From Clostridioides difficile ATCC 9689 = DSM 1296 (GTDB lineage Bacteria > Bacillota > Clostridia > Peptostreptococcales > Peptostreptococcaceae), in the NCBI RefSeq assembly GCF_001077535.1, contig NZ_CP011968.1, positions 1,302,001 through 1,366,000 on the forward strand: a DNA stretch of 64,000 bases, given 5' to 3'. How positions within the stretch are numbered: position 1 is the stretch's first letter; the number at the start of each line of letters is the position of its first letter. The translations under genes were made by a program, and so were the position numbers. The notes beneath the pieces are model-generated. The model saw nothing but the letters and a program-made list of their open reading frames with translations, did not search any database and was not told where the DNA came from. This document shows positions 29,494 to 38,115 of this stretch, in pieces.

Positions 29494-29522
29494 GAATAAC
29501 CCTTTGTCCTAAAGCATACTAT
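29494..29522 (+). promoter_or_regulatory. putative SigE-type promoter of spoIIM
   Basis: GAATAAC (29494-29500), 14-nt spacer, CATACTAT (29515-29522). The -10 matches the mother-cell SigE consensus CATACA-T except at one base. Expected start near 29529, about 20 nt before the TTG. Confidence 0.6.
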
Positions 29523-29540
29523 TTTATAAAGGACAAGGGG
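29500..29540 (+). promoter_or_regulatory. hairpin masking the spoIIM ribosome binding site in read-through RNA
   Basis: 11-bp stem: CCCTTTGTCCT (29500-29510) with AGGACAAGGGG (29530-29540), one G-U, 19-nt loop. The right arm is the SD of spoIIM. The left arm lies in the spacer of the SigE-like promoter, and the -10 lies in the loop. No T-run follows, so it is not a terminator. Confidence 0.6.
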
Positions 29541-29548
29541 GAATTAAA

Positions 29549-30154
29549 TTGAGAAGAACATATAGAAAAAATGATTTTAGAGAATTAAATAGACAAATAA
29601 TTATTATAGGATTGTTGTTTATGATGTCTATTGTTATTGGGTCTTACATAAATAAAATATTGCCAGGTTCTAGTAACAATATATTAAACAATATAAATCC
29701 TGCTGTAGAGTATTATAATCTAAATATAAGCATAAAAGATACAGTGATACAAAATTTAAAATCAGATGCAATCTTTATGGGCTCAATAGCTCTATTAAGT
29801 CTATTTGTAGTAACAATTCCAGCAGTGTTGGTAGCTTTTGTATTAAAAGGGATGTCAATTGGTTATACAATAAATAGCTGTATATTGGCATTAAAATTTA
29901 AAAGTATAAAAATGATTTTAATAATATTATTTAAAAATTTGATTATTATTCCATGTGCAATCATATTAGCATTAATTAGTTTAAGTTATTTTAAAGAAAT
30001 GGTTTATGAATTTAAAAAGAAAAATAGAAAAAATATGCAATTTTTAATTAAGAGGTATATACTAAATATTATAATTATAATAGCACTATCATTGGGGTTG
30101 CAATTAATATTAAATACTGCAAGTATTGGTATTATTAAGTTCCTAGCTAAATAA
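29549..30154 (+). CDS. spoIIM: stage II sporulation protein M
   Basis: 201 residues with five membrane helices, the SpoIIM family shape. With SpoIID and SpoIIP it drives engulfment in the mother cell; SpoIIM is the membrane scaffold. TTG start after AAGGGGG. The next gene begins 11 nt downstream. Its place between nudF and xerD-like follows the Bacillus order. Confidence 0.93.
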   Translation: MRRTYRKNDFRELNRQIIIIGLLFMMSIVIGSYINKILPGSSNNILNNINPAVEYYNLNISIKDTVIQNLKSDAIFMGSIALLSLFVVTIPAVLVAFVLKGMSIGYTINSCILALKFKSIKMILIILFKNLIIIPCAIILALISLSYFKEMVYEFKKKNRKNMQFLIKRYILNIIIIIALSLGLQLILNTASIGIIKFLAK

Positions 30155-30165
30155 AGGAGTTTATA

Positions 30166-31080
30166 ATGGATATTATAGAGGGATATATAGATTACATAAA
30201 AGATAAAAAAAAATTATCAGAGAATACAGTGGCATCATACTTTATGGATATAAAAAAATATATGGAATATATAAATCAAAAAAGCATTAAACTAGTAGAT
30301 ATAGTAGAAAATGATATTATAAGTTACTTAATAAAGTTGGAAAAAGATAATGTATCAATAGCTACAATAGCGAGGATGATATCCTCTATAAAATCTTTTC
30401 ATGATTATTTATTTTTAAATCATATATGTGCAAATAATCCTGCAAAGGATATAAAAAAACCTAAAATAAAAAAAGAAAATATAAATATACTTACAGAAGA
30501 AGAAATTGAAAGACTATTAAATTTTCCAAAGTTAACAACGCCTAAATTGATTAGGGACAAGGCTATTTTTGAAGTATTATATGGTACTGGTATAAAAGTA
30601 TCTGAATTAGTAGAGATGAATATAGAGGATATTGACCTAGATATTGATTATATATATTGTAATTCATGTTGTAAAAATCAAAGAGTGATACCACTTTGTG
30701 ATATTACAAAACTTTACTTAGAAAAGTATCTAAAAGAAGCAAGACCTAAAATGGCTGTAGAAGGTGAAAAATCATTATTCGTAAGTTCATTAGGTCAAAG
30801 GTTTACACGACAAGGTCTTTGGAAAGTCATAAAAAAATATTCTAATCTAGCCAATATAGATAAAAATATAAATCCTACAATGCTTAGACATTCATTTGCT
30901 ATTCATTTGTTAAATGAAGGTGCTAACATTGCTGTTGTAAGTAAAATTTTAGGAAATGTTAATTTATCTAGTTTGCAAGTATATTTAAATCATATAGATA
31001 AAAACGTGAGAAGAGAAATAAAGGAGAAACATCCTAGAAATGATGTTGATGTAGAATTACAAAAAGCAGAAGCTAAATAG
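30166..31080 (+). CDS. XerD-like tyrosine recombinase homologue with degenerate active site
   Basis: 304 residues: N-terminal SAM-like core-binding domain (1-100) and a full C-terminal catalytic domain fold. It aligns end to end with XerD and sits in the xerD (ripX) position between spoIIM and deoB. By my alignment to E. coli XerD, Arg-I is Lys144 (G-I-K-V-S-E-L), the catalytic Lys is Cys168, the His of H-x-x-R is Thr238 and the second His is Asn264. Only Arg241 and the nucleophile Tyr273 remain. Strand exchange activity is therefore doubtful; it may be a structural or DNA-binding protein. Confidence 0.85.
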   Translation: MDIIEGYIDYIKDKKKLSENTVASYFMDIKKYMEYINQKSIKLVDIVENDIISYLIKLEKDNVSIATIARMISSIKSFHDYLFLNHICANNPAKDIKKPKIKKENINILTEEEIERLLNFPKLTTPKLIRDKAIFEVLYGTGIKVSELVEMNIEDIDLDIDYIYCNSCCKNQRVIPLCDITKLYLEKYLKEARPKMAVEGEKSLFVSSLGQRFTRQGLWKVIKKYSNLANIDKNINPTMLRHSFAIHLLNEGANIAVVSKILGNVNLSSLQVYLNHIDKNVRREIKEKHPRNDVDVELQKAEAK

Positions 31081-31121
31081 ACTATATAGCAAATTTTATA
31101 ATTTAGAAGGAGCATATTTAT

Positions 31122-32294
31122 ATGAGCAGAGTAATTTGGATTGTAATTGATAGTGTTGGGATAGGAGCATTGCCTGATGCTGAAAAATTTGGTGATAGTA
31201 AGGATGTAAGTACCCTTGGAAATATATTTAAGGAATATCCAGATATTCAGATTCCTAATATGAGAAATTTAGGTATAGGAAACATAGATGGTATAGATTT
31301 TTTTGAAAGTATAAAAGAACCAATAGGTTGTTTTGGAAAGTGTAAGGAAATGTCTCAGGGAAAAGATACTACTACAGGTCATTGGGAAATGACTGGTATA
31401 ATAGTTGACAAACCATTTAAGACATTTGAACATGGATTCTCTAAGGAGATAATAGAAGAGTTTGAGAAAAAAACTGGAAGAAAAGTAGTAGGAAATAAAC
31501 CAGCTTCAGGAACTGTAATAATAGATGAGTATGGAGAGCATCAAATAAAAACTGGAGATGTAATAGTATATACATCAGCTGATAGTGTATTTCAGATTGC
31601 TGCTAATGAAGAAGTAATTCCCCTAGAAGAACTCTATAATATGTGCAAAATCGCTAGGGAAATAATGATGGGGGATAATGCAGTAGCTAGAGTAATTGCT
31701 AGACCATTCATAGGTAAGAAAAAAGGTGAGTTTGTGAGGACTTCAAATAGAAGAGATTATTCACTAGACCCATTTGAACCAACAGTTCTTGATAATATAA
31801 AAGAATCAGGACTTGATGTTTTAGCAGTTGGAAAAATAGAAGATATTTTTAATGGAAAAGGAATTACAGATGCTATCCACACTAAAAGCAATATGGATGG
31901 AGTGGATGAAACTTTAAATTATATGAAACAAGATAATAAAGGTCTAATATATTCAAATCTCGTTGATTTTGATTCTAAATATGGTCATAGGAGAGACCCA
32001 GAAGGATATAAGAAAGCTCTTGAAGAGTTTGATAGTAGACTTCCTGAAATAATGGCTAATATGAGAGAAGATGATATTTTAATAATCAATGCAGACCATG
32101 GAAATGACCCAACATATAAAGGTACAGACCATACAAGAGAATATATACCTGTTATGATTTATGGCAATAAGATTAAAAAAGGTTTTAATTTAGGAGTAAA
32201 AGATACTTTTGCTGATATTGGAGCAACTGTTGCAGATATACTAAATGTAAAGTTGCCTAAACATGGGTCAAGCTTTAAAGAAGATTTATTTTAA
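31122..32294 (+). CDS. deoB: phosphopentomutase
   Basis: 390 residues of the alkaline phosphatase superfamily. D-S-V-G-I-G (about 10-15), catalytic Thr in T-T-T-G-H-W-E-M-T-G (about 85) and the metal ligands N-A-D-H-G-N-D and D-H-T-R-E-Y are present. It interconverts (deoxy)ribose-1-phosphate and -5-phosphate, taking the products of the next two enzymes. SD AGAAGGAG. Confidence 0.97.
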   Translation: MSRVIWIVIDSVGIGALPDAEKFGDSKDVSTLGNIFKEYPDIQIPNMRNLGIGNIDGIDFFESIKEPIGCFGKCKEMSQGKDTTTGHWEMTGIIVDKPFKTFEHGFSKEIIEEFEKKTGRKVVGNKPASGTVIIDEYGEHQIKTGDVIVYTSADSVFQIAANEEVIPLEELYNMCKIAREIMMGDNAVARVIARPFIGKKKGEFVRTSNRRDYSLDPFEPTVLDNIKESGLDVLAVGKIEDIFNGKGITDAIHTKSNMDGVDETLNYMKQDNKGLIYSNLVDFDSKYGHRRDPEGYKKALEEFDSRLPEIMANMREDDILIINADHGNDPTYKGTDHTREYIPVMIYGNKIKKGFNLGVKDTFADIGATVADILNVKLPKHGSSFKEDLF

Positions 32295-32340
32295 ACTATA
32301 AAATGATAAAAACTTAGCTTAATAGGATGGAGAGATTGGA

Positions 32341-33153
32341 ATGTTTGAAAAGATAGCACAAAGTAGTAAATTTATAAATTCTAAAAGTAATATAAAACCT
32401 AAGATTGGTTTGATATTAGGTTCTGGACTAGGTGATTTAGCAAATGATATAGAAGACCCTGTCACAATTAAATATAGTGAAATTCCAAACTTCCCTGTAT
32501 CAACAGTAGCAGGACATGCTGGACAACTTGTAATTGGAAAACTTGAAGGAAAAGAAGTTATTGCTATGCAAGGTAGATTTCATTACTATGAAGGATATTC
32601 TCAGAAAGAAGCTACTTTTCCAGTAAGGGTTATGAAAGAATTAGGAGTCGAGATTCTTATAGTAACTAACGCTGCTGGAGGCGTAAATAAAGAATTTAAA
32701 GCAGGAGATTTGATGCTTATAAGAGACCATATAAACTTTAGTGGAAGTAATCCATTAGTAGGAAAAAATGATGACAGATTTGGTGCTAGATTTCCAGATA
32801 TGTCAGATGCATATTCTTCTAAATATGTAGATGTAGTTAAAAACTGCGCTAAAGAATGTAATATAGATGTCAAAGAAGGCGTTTATATGTTTTTTAGTGG
32901 TCCAAACTATGAAACACCAGCAGAAGTGAGAATGGCACAAATTTTGGGAGCTGATGCTGTAGGTATGTCTACTGTTCCAGAAGTCATAGTGGCTTCTCAC
33001 TCTAATATAGGAGTTATTGGTATATCTTGTATAACAAATATGGCTGCTGGCATCTTAAATCAACCACTAAGTCATGAGGAAGTAATAGAAACTACTCAAA
33101 AAGTTAAATCAGAATTTATGAATTTAGTTAAAACAACGGTTAAAAATTTATAA
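32341..33153 (+). CDS. punA: purine-nucleoside phosphorylase
   Basis: 270 residues of the trimeric PNP type. Phosphate loop G-S-G-L-G-D-L-A near residue 30, the H-Y-Y-E-G motif near 82 and V-G-M-S-T-V-P-E are typical. It splits purine nucleosides to base and ribose-1-phosphate, which deoB then uses. Lies 46 nt after deoB. Confidence 0.96.
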   Translation: MFEKIAQSSKFINSKSNIKPKIGLILGSGLGDLANDIEDPVTIKYSEIPNFPVSTVAGHAGQLVIGKLEGKEVIAMQGRFHYYEGYSQKEATFPVRVMKELGVEILIVTNAAGGVNKEFKAGDLMLIRDHINFSGSNPLVGKNDDRFGARFPDMSDAYSSKYVDVVKNCAKECNIDVKEGVYMFFSGPNYETPAEVRMAQILGADAVGMSTVPEVIVASHSNIGVIGISCITNMAAGILNQPLSHEEVIETTQKVKSEFMNLVKTTVKNL

Positions 33154-33227
33154 GTTAAAGCTTATTATAGATTTTTTGAGGAAGTTTATAATAAAATAGT
33201 TAATGTTTAATTTGAAAAGAATTAATA

Positions 33228-33278
33228 AAAAGCTGTCTTGATATAGAAAGTTATTTCTAATAAAGGACAGTTTTTTTA
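33228..33278 (+). terminator. terminator between punA and pdp
   Basis: About 10-bp stem (arms near 33228-33239 and 33262-33272, with G-U pairs) followed by seven T. Confidence 0.8.
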
Positions 33279-33356
33279 TAATACTACAACATTTGAAAGT
33301 GTTTTAAAGTTTAATATTTATTTAAATTATTATAGGTTAGAATGGAGATTTCAATT

Positions 33357-34682
33357 ATGAGAATGTATGATATTATAAAAAAAAAGAGAGATAACCTAGA
33401 GCTTAGTAAAAAAGAGATAAACTACTTTATAGAAAACTATTCAAAGGGAGATATACCTGACTATCAAGCTTCTGCACTATTAATGTCGATTTACTTAAAT
33501 AAGATGAATAAACAGGAAACTGTACATCTTACAGAAGCAATGATGAACTCTGGAGACATGATAAACCTATCTGAGATAGATGGAATAAAGGTAGATAAGC
33601 ATAGTACTGGTGGTGTTGGAGATAAGACTACCATAGCTCTTATACCTTTGGTTGCTTCATGTGGAGCACCAGTTGCAAAGATGTCAGGTAGAGGTCTTGG
33701 TCATACTGGTGGTACTATTGATAAATTGGAGTCTATACCAGGTTTTTCGACAGAAATGGAGATAAGTAAATTTATTGATTCTGTAAATAAGTCTAAAATA
33801 GCAGTTTGTGGTCAAAGTGCAAAGGTAGCAATTGCAGATAAGAAAATATATGCTCTTAGAGATGTTACAGCAACTGTTGATAATATATCATTGATATCAT
33901 CAAGTGTAATGTCTAAAAAGTTAGCTTCAGGAGCTGATGCAATTGTGCTAGATGTAAAAACTGGTGATGGAGCATTTATGAAGACATTAGAAGAGTCTTT
34001 TGAGTTAGCTAAATCTATGGTTGATATAGGTACTGGTATGAATAGAGATACAATAGGGATTGTAACAGATATGGATGAACCTTTAGGTTTTGCAGTGGGA
34101 AACTCTTTAGAAGTTATAGAGGCAATTGAGACATTAAAAGGAAATGGACCTAAAGACCTTGTTGAGCTATGCGAAGTATTAGGAGCATATATGTTGGTTT
34201 TATCAAAGGTAGCACATGATTTTGAAGATGGTGTTGAAAAAATAAGAGAATCAATAAAATCTGGTACTGCTATACAAAAACTCAAAGAGTTTATAGAGAA
34301 TCAAGGTGGTAATAAAGATGTAGTAGATGATTATTCTTTATTCAAAAAATCAAAGTATAAATATCCAGTTAAATCAACTAAATCAGGTTATATAAGCAAA
34401 ATTAAAGCTGAAGATGTTGGTGTATCGGCTATGATTCTTGGAGCAGGTAGAGAAACTAAAGATGATATTTTAGATTTATCAGCAGGGATAATTTTAGAAA
34501 AGAAAGTAGGAGATTATGTAAATGAAGGTGAAGTTTTAGCTTACATGTATTATAATGATGAACAAAAGCTTTCATTGGCAAAGGGAAGATTTATTGATTC
34601 CTACTCTATTGTAGATTCAAAAATAGAAAAAAATAAATTAATATATGGTATTGTAACTAAAGAAGAGATTAAAAAGTTTTAG
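33357..34682 (+). CDS. pdp: pyrimidine-nucleoside phosphorylase
   Basis: 441 residues. K-H-S-T-G-G-V-G-D-K-T-T is the phosphate-binding loop and the N-terminus M-R-M-Y-D-I-I agrees with Bacillus Pdp, so ATG 33357 is preferred to 33342. It uses uridine and thymidine. The C-terminal alpha/beta domain is complete. Own terminator on each side, so it is a separate unit next to deoB-punA. Confidence 0.96.
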   Translation: MRMYDIIKKKRDNLELSKKEINYFIENYSKGDIPDYQASALLMSIYLNKMNKQETVHLTEAMMNSGDMINLSEIDGIKVDKHSTGGVGDKTTIALIPLVASCGAPVAKMSGRGLGHTGGTIDKLESIPGFSTEMEISKFIDSVNKSKIAVCGQSAKVAIADKKIYALRDVTATVDNISLISSSVMSKKLASGADAIVLDVKTGDGAFMKTLEESFELAKSMVDIGTGMNRDTIGIVTDMDEPLGFAVGNSLEVIEAIETLKGNGPKDLVELCEVLGAYMLVLSKVAHDFEDGVEKIRESIKSGTAIQKLKEFIENQGGNKDVVDDYSLFKKSKYKYPVKSTKSGYISKIKAEDVGVSAMILGAGRETKDDILDLSAGIILEKKVGDYVNEGEVLAYMYYNDEQKLSLAKGRFIDSYSIVDSKIEKNKLIYGIVTKEEIKKF

Positions 34683-34698
34683 AAAAGTGATTATAAAA

Positions 34699-34733
34699 GG
34701 CCTAACATGTCAAAAATAATGTTAGGTTTTTTA
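34699..34733 (+). terminator. terminator of pdp
   Basis: 8-bp perfect stem (34701-34708 with 34719-34726) followed by TTTTTTATTTTTT. Confidence 0.9.
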
Positions 34734-34884
34734 TTTTTTGATAAACTATAAATTATACCAAAAATATATATTTTAAAACATTTTTTACAATATAAATAAG
34801 TTTATTCTACAAGATGATTGAAAATTAAAGTATCTAGTTTTATAATAGAAAATGGATAAATATACATAAGGAGTAGATTATATT

Positions 34885-35964
34885 ATGAACTTTAAAGAAA
34901 ATAGATTGAAAATAGCAGTATTAATAATTGTTATTTTGATTATCTTAGCAGGTATATTTGTGTTTATACAAATAGGTCCTTATGATAAAAATAACAAAAA
35001 AGATGTAATTATCGACGTTCCAAGTGGAGCATCTGTTGGAAAAATATCTGACATATTATATGAAAATAAATTAATAAAGAATGAACTATTATTTAAACTT
35101 TTGGTAAAGGTTAGCAATAAAGCTCCGTCTATAAAATCAGGAACATACTTACTTAATCAATCGTATTCAAACAATGATATAATAAGTCTTTTAGTTTCAG
35201 GTAAAATATATCAGGATGGTATAAAAGTGACTATTCCAGAGGGAGCTACATCTAAAGAAATTATAGCAATGTTAGTAAGTAAAAATTTAGGAGATAAAGC
35301 TACTTTTGAAAATTTAATAAAAAAACCTCAAGAATTTTATGATAAATTTCCATATTTGAAGGAAGATGGAATAACCTCTTTAGAAGGGTTCTTGTATCCA
35401 GAAACTTATTATTTTAATTCAAAGAAACAATCAGAAGAAGATATTTTAAGCGAAATGTTAAAAGTATTTGACAGTAAATACACGGACAAGTTTAAAAAGA
35501 AACAAAAAGAATTAAATATGACTCTTCAAGAAGTAATGGAAATGGCATCAATAATTGAGAAAGAAGCTGTTCTTGACAAAGACAGACCTATAATAGCAAG
35601 TGTGTTTTATAATAGACTTAAGGTAGGTATGCCTCTTCAATCAGATGCTACAATACAATATATATTTGAAGAGAGAAAGAAAATTGTAACATATGATGAT
35701 TTAAAAATTGATTCACCATATAATAGTTATAAAAATAAGGGATTACCTCCTACACCAATATCAAATCCTGGTATAAAATCTATTGAAGCAGCATTATATC
35801 CAGAGAAAACAGACTATTTATATTTTGTAGCTAAGATTGATGGTGGAAATAATTATAGTACAAACTATCAAGACCATTTAAAATACGTTAAAGAATATAA
35901 AGAAGCAAGGGATAAACAATCAAAAGATACAAAAGCAACAAATAAAGAAAATACAAAAAAATAA
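34885..35964 (+). CDS. mltG: endolytic murein transglycosylase MltG
   Basis: 359 residues: N-terminal membrane helix (about 8-28), a LysM-like subdomain and the YceG catalytic domain with E-K-E-A (catalytic Glu), the V-F-Y-N-R-L segment and S-D-A-T-I-Q-Y. It cuts nascent glycan strands at the membrane. Gene order mltG-trmR-trhP is conserved in Bacillus. SD AAGGAG. Confidence 0.95.
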   Translation: MNFKENRLKIAVLIIVILIILAGIFVFIQIGPYDKNNKKDVIIDVPSGASVGKISDILYENKLIKNELLFKLLVKVSNKAPSIKSGTYLLNQSYSNNDIISLLVSGKIYQDGIKVTIPEGATSKEIIAMLVSKNLGDKATFENLIKKPQEFYDKFPYLKEDGITSLEGFLYPETYYFNSKKQSEEDILSEMLKVFDSKYTDKFKKKQKELNMTLQEVMEMASIIEKEAVLDKDRPIIASVFYNRLKVGMPLQSDATIQYIFEERKKIVTYDDLKIDSPYNSYKNKGLPPTPISNPGIKSIEAALYPEKTDYLYFVAKIDGGNNYSTNYQDHLKYVKEYKEARDKQSKDTKATNKENTKK

Positions 35965-35975
35965 ACCATGATTAT

Positions 35976-36016
35976 AAAAAGTCTAACAGGGTAAGAATAA
36001 TGTTGGGCTTTTTTAT
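35976..36016 (+). terminator. terminator of mltG
   Basis: 11-bp stem with G-U pairs (35978-35988 with 36001-36011) and T-run. Confidence 0.85.
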
Positions 36017-36135
36017 TGAAAATTGTTATTCTTAGATTTATAATAAAGAAAGTGTAAATATATATAACAATATGAATTTAAAAAATAATAAATTAATATA
36101 AAACTTGAATATTTATTATTTTAGGGAGTGTTTTT

Positions 36136-36810
36136 ATGAGTAATATAGTTAATGATTTGGTTGAAGATTATATAAGAGTGACATTAAAAGAAAAAGAAGG
36201 ATTTTTAAAAGATTTAGAAATTTATGCAGAGGAAAATAGTGTTCCTATAATACATAAAGAAGTTTCAGATTTATTAAAAGTCTTGTTAAAGGTTCAAAAA
36301 CCAAAGAGAATTTTAGAAGTAGGATGTGCAATTGGTTATTCTTCTATTTTTTTTGCAACTATTATAGGAAAAGATGCAGATATAATAACTGTTGAGAGAA
36401 ATGAAAAAATGATAGAAAAAGCAAAAGAAAACATAAAATTAGCTGGATTTGACAATAACATAACTATACTAGAAGGAGATGCAGAAGAAAAACTTAGTCA
36501 AGTCCAAGGTGAATTTGACCTTATATTTATAGATGCAGCCAAAGGTCAATATAAGCTATTTTTTGATTTAGTTATAGATAAATTAAAAGATGGGGGACTT
36601 TTAGTATCTGATAATATTTTGTATAAAGGTATGGTTGCTCATGATGATTTTGTTGTAAGAAGAAAAAAGACTATAGTTAAAAGAATGAGAAATTATTTAG
36701 ATTATATATGTAATTGTGACTATTTAAGCACATCATTGGTACCAATAGGTGATGGTGTAGCACTAAGTTATAAAGAAAGTAAAAGAGGTGATGTAGATGG
36801 AATTAAATAA
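36136..36810 (+). CDS. trmR: tRNA 5-hydroxyuridine methyltransferase (TrmR, YrrM-like)
   Basis: 224 residues, class I O-methyltransferase. SAM loop E-V-G-C-A-I-G-Y-S and metal ligands in F-I-D-A-A-K-G and S-D-N-I are present. In Bacillus TrmR methylates ho5U34 of tRNA to mo5U; the trhP-type gene that makes ho5U overlaps its end by 14 nt, which supports the call over a generic catechol methyltransferase. Confidence 0.85.
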   Translation: MSNIVNDLVEDYIRVTLKEKEGFLKDLEIYAEENSVPIIHKEVSDLLKVLLKVQKPKRILEVGCAIGYSSIFFATIIGKDADIITVERNEKMIEKAKENIKLAGFDNNITILEGDAEEKLSQVQGEFDLIFIDAAKGQYKLFFDLVIDKLKDGGLLVSDNILYKGMVAHDDFVVRRKKTIVKRMRNYLDYICNCDYLSTSLVPIGDGVALSYKESKRGDVDGIK

Positions 36811-38044
36811 AGTAGAACTTTTAGCTCCAGCAGGTGATTTGGAGAGATTGAAAATAGCTATAACATATGGAGCAGATGCCGTTTATATAGGTGGAGAAAT
36901 TTTTGGAATGAGGTCTGCAGCGAAGAATTTTAGTAAGGAAGATATGGCAGAGGGAGTAGCTTTTGCACATGAAAGAGGCAAGAAAGTATTCGTAACAGTA
37001 AATATAATACCTCATAATGAAGATTTTCTACAATTAGAAGACTATTTGTTGGAACTAGAAGAGATAGGAATAGATGCAGTTATAATAGCTGACCCAGGAG
37101 TGCTTAGTGTCATTAAAAAAGTAATTCCGAATATGGAAATACATTTAAGTACACAAGCAAATACAACCAATTATCTAAGTGCAAACTTCTGGTACGAGCA
37201 TGGAATAAAAAGAGTTGTAGTGGCAAGAGAATTATCTTTTGATGAAATATCTGAGATAAGAGCAAAAACACCTTTAGATATGGATATAGAAGCGTTTATG
37301 CATGGTGCTATGTGTATTTCTTATTCTGGCAGATGTTTAATAAGCAACTATATGACTGGAAGAGATGCAAACAAAGGTTCTTGTGCTCAATCTTGTAGAT
37401 GGCAATATCATTTGGTGGAAGAAAAAAGACCTGGTGAGTATTTTCCAATATACGAAGATGAAAGGGGTACATTCTTCTTTAACTCAAAAGATTTATGTAT
37501 GATAGAGTATATACCAGAGTTAATCAAATCTGGTATAACAAGTTTAAAAATAGAAGGTAGAATGAAGACTGCATACTATGTAGCTACTGTTGTAAGAGCA
37601 TACAGAATGGCAATAGATGAATTTTACAGAGACCCAGAAAACTGGAAGTTCAATCCAATGTGGATGGAAGAACTAAAAAAAGGTAGTCATAGACATTTTA
37701 CATCAGGTTTTTACTTGAATAAACCAACAACAGAAGACCAAAATTATCAATCAGCATCATATGTTAGAAACTATGATTTTATAGGTATAGTTAGAGAAAC
37801 AGAAGATGAAGATGGTCTTATTGTTGTTGAGCAAAGAAATAAAATGTGTGTTGGTGATGAAATAGAAGTTATGGGACCATATAAAGAAACTATGTTTACT
37901 AAAATTGAAGAAATGTACAATGAAGAAGGAGAAGCTATAGAATCAGCTCCTCATCCTAGACAAATAGTGAAGTTAAAACTATCAGTAAAAGTTGGTAAAG
38001 ATTATATGCTTAGAAAAGTTATAGAAGAAAAGGTTGAAGAATAA
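36797..38044 (+). CDS. trhP: U32-family tRNA hydroxylation protein (TrhP)
   Basis: 415 residues of peptidase family U32: E-L-L-A-P-A-G-D-L-E at the N-terminus and the signature E-A-F-M-H-G-A-M-C-I-S-Y-S-G-R-C near residue 165-180, with Cys clusters for an Fe-S site. Homologues make 5-hydroxyuridine at the tRNA wobble position. Overlaps trmR, so the two steps are coupled. Confidence 0.88.
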   Translation: MELNKVELLAPAGDLERLKIAITYGADAVYIGGEIFGMRSAAKNFSKEDMAEGVAFAHERGKKVFVTVNIIPHNEDFLQLEDYLLELEEIGIDAVIIADPGVLSVIKKVIPNMEIHLSTQANTTNYLSANFWYEHGIKRVVVARELSFDEISEIRAKTPLDMDIEAFMHGAMCISYSGRCLISNYMTGRDANKGSCAQSCRWQYHLVEEKRPGEYFPIYEDERGTFFFNSKDLCMIEYIPELIKSGITSLKIEGRMKTAYYVATVVRAYRMAIDEFYRDPENWKFNPMWMEELKKGSHRHFTSGFYLNKPTTEDQNYQSASYVRNYDFIGIVRETEDEDGLIVVEQRNKMCVGDEIEVMGPYKETMFTKIEEMYNEEGEAIESAPHPRQIVKLKLSVKVGKDYMLRKVIEEKVEE

Positions 38045-38070
38045 TAAAAAATTGATAAAAATAGTATTAG

Positions 38071-38109
38071 CCCCTTAGAAATTGTCAATAATGAAATTAT
38101 CTAAGGGGT
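38071..38109 (+). promoter_or_regulatory. hairpin masking the ribosome binding site of the sporulation PBP gene
   Basis: 9-bp perfect stem: CCCCTTAGA (38071-38079) with TCTAAGGGG (38100-38108), plus one outer G-U, 20-nt loop. The right arm is the SD of the PBP (ATG 38116). No T-run follows. The loop contains CAATAAT (38086-38092), at the place where the SigE-type -10 lies in the spoIIM and spoIIIAA hairpins. Confidence 0.6.
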
Positions 38110-38115
38110 GATTTC

